The notes under the pieces were generated by a model. The model was given only the letters and a program-made list of their open reading frames with translations, did no database searches and had not been told where the DNA came from. Source: Chloroflexota bacterium (GTDB taxonomy: Bacteria; Chloroflexota; Dehalococcoidia; Dehalococcoidales; UBA3254). From it: 20,547 bases of DNA. The stretch lies in the NCBI GenBank assembly GCA_017860765.1, contig JAGDMY010000002.1, positions 1 to 20,547 of the forward strand. The letters are read 5' to 3'. Positions 6,706 to 13,229 of the stretch are shown here, one piece after another (the stretch's first letter is position 1; every line of letters begins with the position of its first letter). Made by a program: the position numbers and the translations under genes.

Positions 6706-6942
6706 CTTCCTCTGGCCTCAAATAATCCTGGATACCTAGACGCTCTAGGTATCCTTATATTAGCCAATCATAAACCAGCAGTTCTCAAGCTGTCAAGTTC
6801 TGTCGGCCCGGATGTTTTACGTGAGATTGGCATTACGAAAGCGGCCAGGCTCAGGAAGCTAAGCCAAAAAGGGCGAAGCGGACCGATTGTTTTGGAGGTG
6901 CATATCGGGAAGCTGATTGCGGTGCTTGACCCCTCCATGTAG
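6694..6942 (+). CDS. FeoA-like small ORF, possibly a remnant
   Basis: 82 codons from ATG to TAG. Residues ~24-80 resemble a FeoA/DtxR-C-terminal SH3-like domain: NHKPAVLKLSS, then VLREIGITKAARLRKL, GRSGPIVLEV and HIGKLIAVLDP, matching the family pattern of an LREMGLTPG helix-turn, a GGPI strand and a final G-x-L-A-L strand. FeoA helps the ferrous-iron transporter FeoB; the same fold ends DtxR/MntR repressors. Doubts: the start codon overlaps the SDR start, there is no Shine-Dalgarno, the first ~20 residues do not fit FeoA and contain a perfect inverted repeat, and no feoB is nearby. It may be a decayed gene or a stand-alone FeoA domain. The RNase H gene starts 24 nt after its stop. Confidence 0.4.
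   Translation: MRGHLPLASNNPGYLDALGILILANHKPAVLKLSSSVGPDVLREIGITKAARLRKLSQKGRSGPIVLEVHIGKLIAVLDPSM
6730..6754. repeat. Perfect 11-bp inverted repeat with 3-nt centre
   Basis: GGATACCTAGA (6730-6740), CGC, then TCTAGGTATCC (6744-6754). It lies between the SDR start (-) and the FeoA-like domain (+), next to TATAAG on the minus strand at 6760-6755, so it would sit around the SDR transcription start. It could be an operator or a stable 5'-UTR hairpin. There is no T-run, so a terminator is unlikely. Confidence 0.6.
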
Positions 6943-6966
6943 AATTAACTGAAAAGAAGGAGATAA

Positions 6967-7371
6967 ATGGTTGATAAACTAATCTTAAATGTGGATGGGG
7001 CCTCGCGGGGCAATCCGGGGCCTGCCGCCATCGGTATTACTGTCAAGAACGAAAAACTGCGGCTGCTGGCCAGCATTTCAAAAACGATCGGCGTTGCCAC
7101 CAATAATCAGGCGGAGTATCGGGCTTTAATCGCCGGACTGGAAAAGGCTATTCAACTGGGGGCGAGAGAGGTGGTCGTGAACTCAGACTCGGAATTGCTG
7201 GTGAAGCAGTTGCAGGGGCATTACCGGGTCAAAAATACGGAACTGAAATCGCTCTACCTGGAGGTGGTGAAATTGGCTTATTCACTGCCTGTCTTTAGGA
7301 TAGAGGCTATCCCCAGAGAGCAAAATCGGGAAGCAGACAATCTGGCCAATAAAGCACTGGATGGTCAATAG
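6967..7371 (+). CDS. Ribonuclease HI family protein
   Basis: 134 residues with the RNase H fold and a complete acidic active site: D10 (NVDGASRGNPGP), E50 (NNQAEYRAL), D74 (NSDSELL) and D124 (REQNREADNLAN). RNase HI cuts the RNA strand of RNA-DNA hybrids using two metal ions, removing primers and R-loops. The compact form without the basic loop and with GASRGNPGP resembles the YpdQ/archaeal-type RNase HI group rather than E. coli RnhA, so the rnhA name is not certain. The ATG has AGAAGGAGATAA directly upstream, and the gene follows the FeoA-like ORF by 24 nt. A weak terminator-like hairpin precedes the rnpB promoter downstream. Some members of this group have lost or altered activity, but the catalytic residues here are intact. 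Confidence 0.92.
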   Translation: MVDKLILNVDGASRGNPGPAAIGITVKNEKLRLLASISKTIGVATNNQAEYRALIAGLEKAIQLGAREVVVNSDSELLVKQLQGHYRVKNTELKSLYLEVVKLAYSLPVFRIEAIPREQNREADNLANKALDGQ

Positions 7372-7444
7372 AGCTTGCGATTTCCTCGTCCTTAACATCT
7401 CGATCAATCATCTCTTGAGAGTGGTTCCTGCAAAAATAGGGTCA

Positions 7445-7490
7445 GGCCTGGTGGCAGTTAAAGCTGTTTGGGGGTGGCTGCGGCCTTTTT
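7445..7490 (+). terminator. Possible terminator after the RNase HI gene
   Basis: AGGCC and GCAG upstream pair with CTGC and GGCCT followed by TTTT (7487-7490), with a 5-nt bulge and a ~20-nt loop. The stem is imperfect. It ends on top of the -35 box of the rnpB promoter. Confidence 0.3.
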
Positions 7491-7517
7491 GACAGGAGTC
7501 TGATTCTATATTAAAGT
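7489..7517 (+). promoter_or_regulatory. Promoter of rnpB
   Basis: A perfect TTGACA (7489-7494), a 17-bp spacer and TAAAGT (7512-7517). Transcription would begin near 7524, a few bases before the first pairing strand of RNase P RNA at 7536. Confidence 0.65.
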
Positions 7518-7529
7518 ATACATGGACTT

Positions 7530-7898
7530 GGGGGCGCCAAGTAAACCGGGTGACCGCCGTCCTTCTTCAGTGAAGGAGGGAGGAAAGTCCGAGCTCCTCG
7601 GGCAAGATGCTGGGTAACACCCAGGAGGGGTGACCCTACGGAAAGTGCCACAGAAACATACCGCCCCGATTTCTCGGGGTAAGGGTGAAATGGCGAGGCA
7701 AGAGCTCACCGGCGAACGGGTGACCGTTCGGCTGAGGAAAACCCCATCTGGAGCAAGGCCAAATAGAGGGACTATGGGAAAGCCCGGCCCGTCCCCGGGT
7801 TGGCCGCAGGAACCGGATGGTAACGTCCGGTCTAGATAGATGGTCACCATCCGCCTCCGGGCGGATACAGAACTCGGCTTACAGGTTTACTTGGCCCT
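7530..7898 (+). ncRNA. rnpB: RNase P RNA, bacterial type A
   Basis: This is the catalytic RNA that trims 5' leaders from pre-tRNA. Terminal helix P1 is formed by 7536-7547 and 7884-7895, a perfect 12-bp match. Conserved core pieces are GAGGAAAGTCC (7580-7590), GTGCCACAGAAA then ATACCGCC, GGTAAGGGTGAAA, GGAGCAAGGCCAAATAG, AGATAGATGGTCACC, and ACAGAACTCGGCTTACAGG (7867-7885). Their order and spacing fit the ancestral type A architecture, about 360 nt. In the L15 region the expected GGUAAA reads GGAAAA (7736-7741), an altered GGU motif. The gene has its own promoter and lies between the RNase HI gene and rsmE. ORFs within it are artefacts. The exact ends are approximate. Confidence 0.96.
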
Positions 7899-7945
7899 TC
7901 CTCAGCCCGCATTGAAATAGCTGCATAAAAACAGGGATATTCATC

Positions 7946-8671
7946 ATGCACCGGTTTTATTTGGCCCGTAAAATAAACGGGGAGACCGCCTCAATCTCCG
8001 ATACCGGCCAGATGCATCATATAAGGGATGTGCTGCGGCTGCAAGTCGGCGATCAGATCGCCCTGTTCGACGCCGAGGGCCTTGAATATCTGGGTGCAAT
8101 AGACAGTATCAGTAGGGAGCAGGCTGTTGTCCGGATCCTGACCCGGAAGCCGGCGCCCGCGAAAACATGTGAACTGGCTGTCGCCTGCGCGATACCCAAA
8201 AAATCCCGCATGGATGACATCGTTGATAAGCTGACCCAGCTGGGCGTGGATTCCATCATTCCTCTGGAAACGGAGAGGGCCATAGTTAAGATGGATAAAA
8301 ATGGGCCCAATCGGCTAGAGCGCTGGAGGAAGATCGCCCGAAATGCAGCCGAACAAAGCCGGAGGAATACCTTGCCCCTCATTCTTGCGGCGATGAGTCT
8401 GCCGGAGGTGCTGGCCCAATCCAAAAACTACCGGCTGAAGCTGATCCCTTCCCTGGCAGGGGACAGAAAACCTTTGAGAGAAATCCTGGCCGAATCCAAA
8501 CCGGAGAGCGTTTTGGCCTTGATCGGTCCTGAAGGTGACTTCACTGCGCAGGAAATCGATCAGGCTATCGGGGCTGGCTTTGTCCCCGTTTCTCTGGGTG
8601 CGACAGTGATGCGGGTGGAACTTGCCGCTATCGCTGTCGCGGCCTATATCAGGCTGGCGTTGGGGAACTAG
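7946..8671 (+). CDS. rsmE: 16S rRNA (uracil-1498-N3)-methyltransferase RsmE
   Basis: 241 residues, the family length. RsmE methylates N3 of U1498 in the decoding region of 16S rRNA using SAM. The N-terminal PUA-like part starts MHRFYL and contains MHHIRDVLRLQVGD. The SPOUT domain shows IPKKSRMDDIVDKLTQLGVD, PLETERAIVKM, KIARNAAEQSRRNTLP and the knot loop LIGPEGDFTAQEID. The last motif reads LGATVMRVELAAIAV where many members have LGxRILRTETA, so part of the cofactor/RNA-binding end is changed (R223-V-E-L226). The ATG 48 nt after rnpB has only a weak CAGGGAT ahead of it; the start is fixed by family alignment. It may be transcribed from the rnpB promoter, since no strong terminator separates them. 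Confidence 0.94.
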   Translation: MHRFYLARKINGETASISDTGQMHHIRDVLRLQVGDQIALFDAEGLEYLGAIDSISREQAVVRILTRKPAPAKTCELAVACAIPKKSRMDDIVDKLTQLGVDSIIPLETERAIVKMDKNGPNRLERWRKIARNAAEQSRRNTLPLILAAMSLPEVLAQSKNYRLKLIPSLAGDRKPLREILAESKPESVLALIGPEGDFTAQEIDQAIGAGFVPVSLGATVMRVELAAIAVAAYIRLALGN

Positions 8672-8786
8672 CTTACCGGGTTTCCACCCTCCTCCTGGGA
8701 GACGTTTTCGTGTGAATAAGCGGCGGTGGTGTATATTTAATGCTTGCGGAAACAGCTGTTTTATATACTTGACCCAGGATTGCTAG

Positions 8787-8792
8787 TATAAT
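8787..8792 (+). promoter_or_regulatory. Likely -10 box of the S41 peptidase gene
   Basis: A perfect TATAAT 37 nt upstream of the start codon. The -35 is poor: TATACT at 17-bp spacing; the better TTGACC is only 12 bp away. A 12-bp palindrome AAACAGCTGTTT (8750-8761) sits just upstream and could bind a regulator. Confidence 0.45.
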
Positions 8793-8829
8793 CAGATTAA
8801 TGTTTCAAGTTGTCTGAAGGGGGAGCTTA

Positions 8830-9978
8830 ATGCCGCAGAACGTGAAGATTTCCCTGATAGTTATAGTCTCGATCTTGCTGCTGTTGATGGCCTTTGGGGC
8901 GGGATGCCTCATAAATTTGGGTCCGGCCCCTTCCGGGGGACTAGATGTAAATTTGATCGAGCAGGCCTGGAATATTATCAATCGCAACTATGTCGAGCCC
9001 GCTAAAATCGACCAGACTAAACTCAGCCAGGGAGCGGTGAACGGGGTCGTGCAGGCCCTGGAGGACCCTTATTCATACTATCTGAGTCCGGAGGACAATA
9101 AACTGACTCAGGGCAATTTCCAGAGCAGCTTTGGCGGTATCGGCGCGACCATCTCGATGAACAAGGATAGGCAGCCCGTGGTGGTAGGAACAATTGAGAA
9201 TTCACCCTCGGCCAACGCCGGAATCAAGAACGGGGATATCATCCTGGCGGTGAATGATAAATCTACCGAGGGATTGGCGGTAGACCAGGTTGTGATGCAG
9301 GTCAGGGGCCCCATCGGGACCACCGTCAAACTGACTGTACTGCATGAGGGACAGAGTGCTCCAGTGGATATCGAGATAGTCAGGGCGGAGATCAATCCCA
9401 CCACGGTGAGCTACCGGATGGAGGGGGACATCGCCTATATTAAGCTCACCAATTTTTATGAACGCACTAATGCTGAGCTTGAAACGGCTCTTCAAACCCT
9501 GGATGTGAAGAATGCCCGCGGCATTATTCTGGACTTGCGCGATAATCTCGGCGGTTATGTTAATGTTATGGTGGATATTGCCAGTCATTTTATCAAGGAA
9601 GGAGTGATTATTACCCTGAGAGATAATCAGGGCAAGACCACTTCTCAATCGGTTAATCCTAACGGCACTTTTACCGGGCTTCCCATGGTAGTGCTGGTAA
9701 ACCAGTACAGCGCCAGCGCCAGTGAAGTCCTTTCTGGAGCTTTGCAGGATTACCACCGGGCCACCATTGCGGGAACAGTGACTTATGGCAAAGGGAGCTA
9801 CGATTCTTTCTATGATCTCAGCGATGGTTCAGCTATCTATCTGACCATTGGCCGCTGGTTGACTCCCTCGGGGAGGGAAATTGAAGGCAAGGGCATCACC
9901 CCTGACCAGGTCCTCTCCCAGACCGGGGATGCAGCCATTCAGTGGGCCGTGGACTTCTTACACCGGCCCCAACCTTGA
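8830..9978 (+). CDS. S41 family carboxyl-terminal processing peptidase (CtpA/Prc-like)
   Basis: 382 residues. An N-terminal hydrophobic segment (residues 6-31, ISLIVIVSILLLLMAFGAG) works as an export signal or membrane anchor; the Cys after it lacks a good lipobox. Next come the cap region (NRNYVEP, ALEDPYSYYLSPED), a PDZ domain (~100-185; GGIGATIS, ENSPSANAGIKNGDIILAVN) and the protease core with DLRDNLGGYVN. The Ser-Lys dyad is present: S296 in YSASASEVLSGALQD and K321 in TYGKGSYD, 25 residues apart as in known CTPs. It cuts near the C-terminus of extracytoplasmic proteins. The end LTPSGREIEGKGITPD is typical. The ATG has GAAGGGGGA upstream. The next gene starts 6 nt after its stop. Confidence 0.95.
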   Translation: MPQNVKISLIVIVSILLLLMAFGAGCLINLGPAPSGGLDVNLIEQAWNIINRNYVEPAKIDQTKLSQGAVNGVVQALEDPYSYYLSPEDNKLTQGNFQSSFGGIGATISMNKDRQPVVVGTIENSPSANAGIKNGDIILAVNDKSTEGLAVDQVVMQVRGPIGTTVKLTVLHEGQSAPVDIEIVRAEINPTTVSYRMEGDIAYIKLTNFYERTNAELETALQTLDVKNARGIILDLRDNLGGYVNVMVDIASHFIKEGVIITLRDNQGKTTSQSVNPNGTFTGLPMVVLVNQYSASASEVLSGALQDYHRATIAGTVTYGKGSYDSFYDLSDGSAIYLTIGRWLTPSGREIEGKGITPDQVLSQTGDAAIQWAVDFLHRPQP

Positions 9979-9984
9979 GGAAAA

Positions 9985-10368
9985 ATGGATAAAGAGAGTT
10001 TCAAACTTCTGGTAGCTGAAGCGGTCGAGTCTTTGCCGGCTGAGTTCCGGGAAAAAATGGAGAATATCGACGTCGTGGTGGAGGACCTGCCATCACCGGC
10101 CCAGATAAAGCAGGCGAAATTAGCCCGCGGTTTTACACTGCTGGGGCTTTATGAGGGGGTGCCTCTGATCCGGCGGCAAACCAGCTATGGCCTGGTCCCG
10201 CCGGATAAAATAACCATCTTCCAGGGGACTATCGAAGCTAAATGCGCGGGCTCGGACCAGGCCAATATCAAGCTCGAAATAGGGCGCGTGGTCCGTCATG
10301 AAATTGCCCATCATTTCGGTCTGGGGGACGCCAGGCTAAGGCAGATTGAAGAAGAACGCCAGCATTAA
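9985..10368 (+). CDS. Zincin-like metallopeptidase family protein (Zincin_1-type)
   Basis: 127 residues. H105-E-I-A-H109-H110-F-G-L-G-D is the HExxH zinc motif followed by the family-specific HFGLGD. The N-terminal half has the usual PAEFREKMENIDVVVEDLP and LLGLYEGVPL segments of this small actinobacterial/Chloroflexi-rich family, whose substrates are unknown. There is no signal peptide, so it is probably cytoplasmic. It begins 6 nt after the S41 peptidase stop; its Shine-Dalgarno (TTGAGG) overlaps that stop codon, so the two are co-transcribed and probably translationally linked. A physical link between the two proteases is a guess, since they should be on opposite sides of the membrane. Confidence 0.88.
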   Translation: MDKESFKLLVAEAVESLPAEFREKMENIDVVVEDLPSPAQIKQAKLARGFTLLGLYEGVPLIRRQTSYGLVPPDKITIFQGTIEAKCAGSDQANIKLEIGRVVRHEIAHHFGLGDARLRQIEEERQH

Positions 10369-10383
10369 TTTTGGAGCCGCCAT

Positions 10384-10403
10384 CAGGCTCGGCCTTCAGC
10401 CTG
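10384..10403 (+). terminator. Small hairpin between zincin and tpx genes
   Basis: CAGGCT (10384-10389), an 8-nt loop, then AGCCTG (10398-10403), followed by GTCTTTA. The stem is a perfect 6 bp but the T-run is short, so any termination is weak. It lies 24 nt before the tpx start. Confidence 0.28.
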
Positions 10404-10427
10404 GTCTTTAAAAAAAGGGAGGTCGGT

Positions 10428-10958
10428 ATGGAAGAGAGAGGGGGGGTGGTCACTTTTAGGGGGAAACCGGTCAGTCTGCTGGGTCCGGAAATTAAAGTTG
10501 GCCAGAGAGCTCCTGACTTCAACCTGATTGACGCTGATCTGCAAGAGGTAGCCCTGTCTCAGGGAAGAGGCAAGACCAGGCTTTTAAGCGTGGTCTATTC
10601 TGTAGAAACGCCGGTCTGCGATCTGCAAACGCGGACCTTTGAGGAGCAGGCTATCAAATTCCCCAATACCCTGTTCTATAACATAAGCATGGATTTGCCA
10701 TTCACCCTGGCCCGCTTCCGAAGGGAACATCAGATCCAAATCATAAAGTTGCTTTCTGACCACCGCGAGGCAGCTTTCGGACTGGCTTATGGACTCTTAA
10801 TCAAGGAGGCCCGTTTGCTGGCGCGGGCAGTCCTGGTGGTGGACCCCGACGGCATCGTGCGATACGTGGAGCATGTTAAAGAAGTCACCCGGGCCCCGGA
10901 CTATGAAACGGCTCTGGCAGCTTTGAAGCAGGTGGCCGGAGAGTGCCTCGAGGGCTGA
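10428..10958 (+). CDS. tpx: Tpx-type thiol peroxidase (atypical: resolving Cys replaced)
   Basis: 176 residues from the ATG at 10428, which has AAAGGGAGGTC upstream and gives the standard Tpx N-terminus (VVTFRGKPVSLLG). The earlier in-frame ATG at 10371 overlaps the hairpin and has no family match. Tpx enzymes are thioredoxin-fold peroxidases reducing H2O2 and alkyl peroxides in the cytoplasm. Peroxidatic C64 lies in TPVCDLQTR with T61 and R69. In the canonical 2-Cys enzyme the resolving Cys lies 34 residues later in DLPFAxxRFC; here that position is R98 (MDLPFTLARFR). The only other Cys is C172, five residues from the end. Also SIDTP has become SVETP, preceded by Tyr instead of Pro. It is probably a 1-Cys form or uses C172. 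Its 3' end overlaps the opposing hydrolase ORF. Confidence 0.93.
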   Translation: MEERGGVVTFRGKPVSLLGPEIKVGQRAPDFNLIDADLQEVALSQGRGKTRLLSVVYSVETPVCDLQTRTFEEQAIKFPNTLFYNISMDLPFTLARFRREHQIQIIKLLSDHREAAFGLAYGLLIKEARLLARAVLVVDPDGIVRYVEHVKEVTRAPDYETALAALKQVAGECLEG

Positions 10959-11727
10959 GGGGCTGGGATTTAAAATGGTTTGCTAAAAAATTGGCGATCG
11001 GGAGACCAACCTCAGGCGAGGACCAGGGATAGTCATGGTGCGGAAATTGCATAGCCAAGGCTAGACTCAAAGAGCGATTGGTAAACCTCGACCGCAGCCA
11101 CCTGAAGGGACATCTGAAGACGTGAATTGCCACAGTCCTGACATCCCCAACTGAAATAGGGTCCTGATTACCATTGTTGAGCACTAAAGACTTCTCCGAG
11201 CTGTGGGTGCTATACCAACCCGGAACTCCTACTGTTATTCCACAGACGTTCGGCAGATCAGCGATGTTCTTCAGGGTCTTTCCGGAGAGGCCACCGCCCA
11301 CTGAAAATCCGGTAACCAGAAATTTCTTATAAGGGAAGTTTTTACTCAATTCCGCTAGGTCTCTGGTCTGGATTTCCGACGTGTGCTTAAAGGAGTTTAG
11401 CTGTTCCTTGGTGGCGGCTAATTTCCCCAGAAGTCCGGGCACAACCCGGCTGTAAGGGACTATGATAGATTGGTATCCCAGACTCTCAAGGGTCTTCTGT
11501 ATCCCCTGGAGGATCGGGGCAAAGTCCGTAGCCTCGCTCAGCGCAGCATCCCCCCACCCGCCCGGATTGAAGATAATGACGACCTCATTATGAGCGGCGG
11601 CCTGATGCAGTTTCGGGCCTTCATTCTGGGGCAGCTTGCACGGGGAGAGCTGAAAGGGCAGTCCGCCGATCCGGATAAGTTGCACCCAGAACTGCCACCA
11701 GTATGGTTTACCAGAGGAGTTATTCAT
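10885..11727 (-). CDS. Unrecognised alpha/beta-hydrolase-like protein
   Basis: 280 residues; I do not recognise a named family. Features fit a serine hydrolase: strand VVIIFNPGGWG (49-59) with an oxyanion-type GG, nucleophile elbow G140-F-S142-V-G144-G, a possible acid D189 (NGNQDP), and H230/H231 (FPHHDYPW) near the end. The N-terminus WWQFWVQLIRIGGLPF is Trp-rich and amphipathic and could touch membrane. There is no clear signal peptide. Natural family length may end near residue 252 (IANFLANHF): the last ~28 residues are Pro-rich, low-complexity and antisense to the tpx 3' end, which suggests a lost stop codon. No good Shine-Dalgarno precedes the ATG. It lies 51 nt downstream of elp3 and is probably co-transcribed with it. 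Confidence 0.7.
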   Translation of the reverse strand: MNNSSGKPYWWQFWVQLIRIGGLPFQLSPCKLPQNEGPKLHQAAAHNEVVIIFNPGGWGDAALSEATDFAPILQGIQKTLESLGYQSIIVPYSRVVPGLLGKLAATKEQLNSFKHTSEIQTRDLAELSKNFPYKKFLVTGFSVGGGLSGKTLKNIADLPNVCGITVGVPGWYSTHSSEKSLVLNNGNQDPISVGDVRTVAIHVFRCPFRWLRSRFTNRSLSLALAMQFPHHDYPWSSPEVGLPIANFLANHFKSQPLSPRGTLRPPASKLPEPFHSPGPG

Positions 11728-11778
11728 AATTTGAGTTTTATTTTAGCACCTGCAGCGGAGAGAAATAAAATGACTCGC

Positions 11779-13155
11779 CTAGATCCTCTTCACCATGTAA
11801 GCACCCCGCGAGCGATAGCCTTCAGCGCGATAGTACTCGCGTGCGCCCACCCCGCTCAGGACAGCCATCCAGCCCCTGCCGAATTCATCCCTGGCTACGC
11901 GTTCAGCCTCTTTAAGCAGGGCCTTGCCGAAACCCCGGTGCTGTGCAGCCGCCTCCTGACGCTGGCTTAGAGATACCTCGGGGCCGAAAACATGCAGTTC
12001 ACGCACCAGAGCGGCTTGAGTCCCAATTTCTTGACCCAGATTAACCGCGGCTTTATCCTGAATTCTCAATCTCAGCAGGCCGAACAAGGTCTCCTGGCGG
12101 TCCTCAAAGGACAGAAAAATCTCCCTGCCTCCCGAGGCTTCATAATCCAGGCGGGTCAATTGCGGTTCTCCGATTTCCTGATGGCGGCGCAGCCGGAATC
12201 CATATTCCCGGCAGCGGATGCACTGGCAGCGAAGCCCCATCTGTTCCATGCGCAGCCTTAAAGGGTCCCGCATTGAGTCCCGCAGTCCACCGACGATAAA
12301 TTTGGCCGGGATATCTCGCAAAACCCTGGAGATACGCACATATTTGGGCACCCGCGATTTGATCCTCGCAATCAAATCCAGCATGGTCTCATCATCATAA
12401 GGCCGGTAGGTATCACCCTGGTACCACTTCTCCAGCTCGGTGCCTTCGACCACCATGGTGGGATAAATCTTCAGACCGTCCGGGCGGAAACGGGGATCTG
12501 CAAAGAGTGCTTCCGATAATCTCAGATCTTCCTCCGGGGATGAGCCCGGCAGGCCGGGCATCCAGTGATAGTGCACTTTAACGGCATTCTCACGGAGCCG
12601 GGCGCTGGCCTCGACAACGTCATTTACGGTATGGCCGCGTTTGACAGCCTTGTAGACTTCATCGCTGAGCATCTGCACGCCCAGCTCCACCCGGGTGGTA
12701 CCGAACTCCAGCATCCGGTTGATCTCTTCCTGGGTGCAAAAATCGGGCCGGGTCTCAATACATAATCCGGTACAGCGATGAGCGGAGGTCTCATTGGTCT
12801 TCTGCGCTTCAGCCAGGTTGGCCGAATCGCGGCCGTTAAGCGCGTCGAAACAGTCCTGGATAAATTGATACTGGTATTCAACGGGCGTAGATGGAAAGGT
12901 CCCGCCCATAATAATAAGCTCAATCTTGTCTGTCGGGTGTCCCATTTCCGTCAGCGTTCGCAGCCTCGACTCCACCTGCCTGGCGGCTTCATAGTCGCAC
13001 TGCCGGGCGCGCAGTACCGCCGGTGATTCAGGAGTATAACTCTGGGGCGTGGCGGAGAAGGTGGGACAATAGACGCAGCGCCCCGGGCAGCCCATGGGCC
13101 GGGTCATGACGGCTATGGGAGTAATTCCTGATATTGTTCTGGTGGTCTTTTTCAT
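11779..13155 (-). CDS. elp3: tRNA uridine-34 5-carboxymethyl-forming Elp3 (radical SAM / GNAT)
   Basis: 458 residues. Elp3 uses SAM-derived radical chemistry and acetyl-CoA to put a carboxymethyl group on C5 of wobble uridine. The N-terminal radical-SAM domain has C23-P-G-R-C27-V-Y-C30 for the [4Fe-4S] cluster, IIMGGTFPSTP, GLCIETRPDFC and RVELGVQMLSDEVYKAVKRGHT. The middle shows MPGLPGSSPEED, KIYPTMVVEGTELEKWY and RISRVLRDIPAKFIVGG. A zinc-like CQCIRCRE segment precedes the C-terminal GNAT domain (~360-458: RELHVFG, QHRGFGKALLKEAE, EYYRAEGY). The ATG has AAGGGAAG upstream. Bacterial Elp3 works without other Elongator subunits; the Dehalococcoides mccartyi homologue has been studied structurally. 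It is divergent from a Trm9-like methyltransferase, which would act on its product. Confidence 0.95.
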   Translation of the reverse strand: MKKTTRTISGITPIAVMTRPMGCPGRCVYCPTFSATPQSYTPESPAVLRARQCDYEAARQVESRLRTLTEMGHPTDKIELIIMGGTFPSTPVEYQYQFIQDCFDALNGRDSANLAEAQKTNETSAHRCTGLCIETRPDFCTQEEINRMLEFGTTRVELGVQMLSDEVYKAVKRGHTVNDVVEASARLRENAVKVHYHWMPGLPGSSPEEDLRLSEALFADPRFRPDGLKIYPTMVVEGTELEKWYQGDTYRPYDDETMLDLIARIKSRVPKYVRISRVLRDIPAKFIVGGLRDSMRDPLRLRMEQMGLRCQCIRCREYGFRLRRHQEIGEPQLTRLDYEASGGREIFLSFEDRQETLFGLLRLRIQDKAAVNLGQEIGTQAALVRELHVFGPEVSLSQRQEAAAQHRGFGKALLKEAERVARDEFGRGWMAVLSGVGAREYYRAEGYRSRGAYMVKRI

Positions 13156-13162
13156 TTATACT
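13134..13162 (+). promoter_or_regulatory. Weak candidate promoter for the Trm9-like gene
   Basis: TTGTTC, a 17-bp spacer and TATACT, overlapping the first codons of elp3 on the other strand. The -35 is poor. On the opposite strand TATAAA near 13216 could serve elp3. The whole divergent gap is only 74 bp, so the two promoters probably interact. Confidence 0.3.
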
Positions 13163-13229
13163 TCCCTTATTAGTTTACCAGAATCGTTGAGATGAAGACA
13201 CCACCAGGGAGTTTATAATAAGCCGTAAA

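Noticed and set aside
7506..7850. ORFs on both strands within the RNase P RNA
   Set aside because: The region is explained by conserved RNA sequence and structure; the translations are low-complexity Pro/Arg/Ser-rich artefacts.
8769..8774. TTGACC as -35 box for the S41 gene promoter
   Set aside because: Only 12 bp separate it from TATAAT, too short for a sigma70-type promoter.
9202..9756. 184-codon minus-strand ORF opposite the S41 peptidase
   Set aside because: It is the antisense frame of a gene with an intact catalytic dyad and PDZ domain; no start signals.
13192..13218. Eight-codon leader-like ORF ahead of the Trm9-like gene
   Set aside because: No ribosome-binding site, no regulatory codon run and no attenuator hairpin; likely chance.
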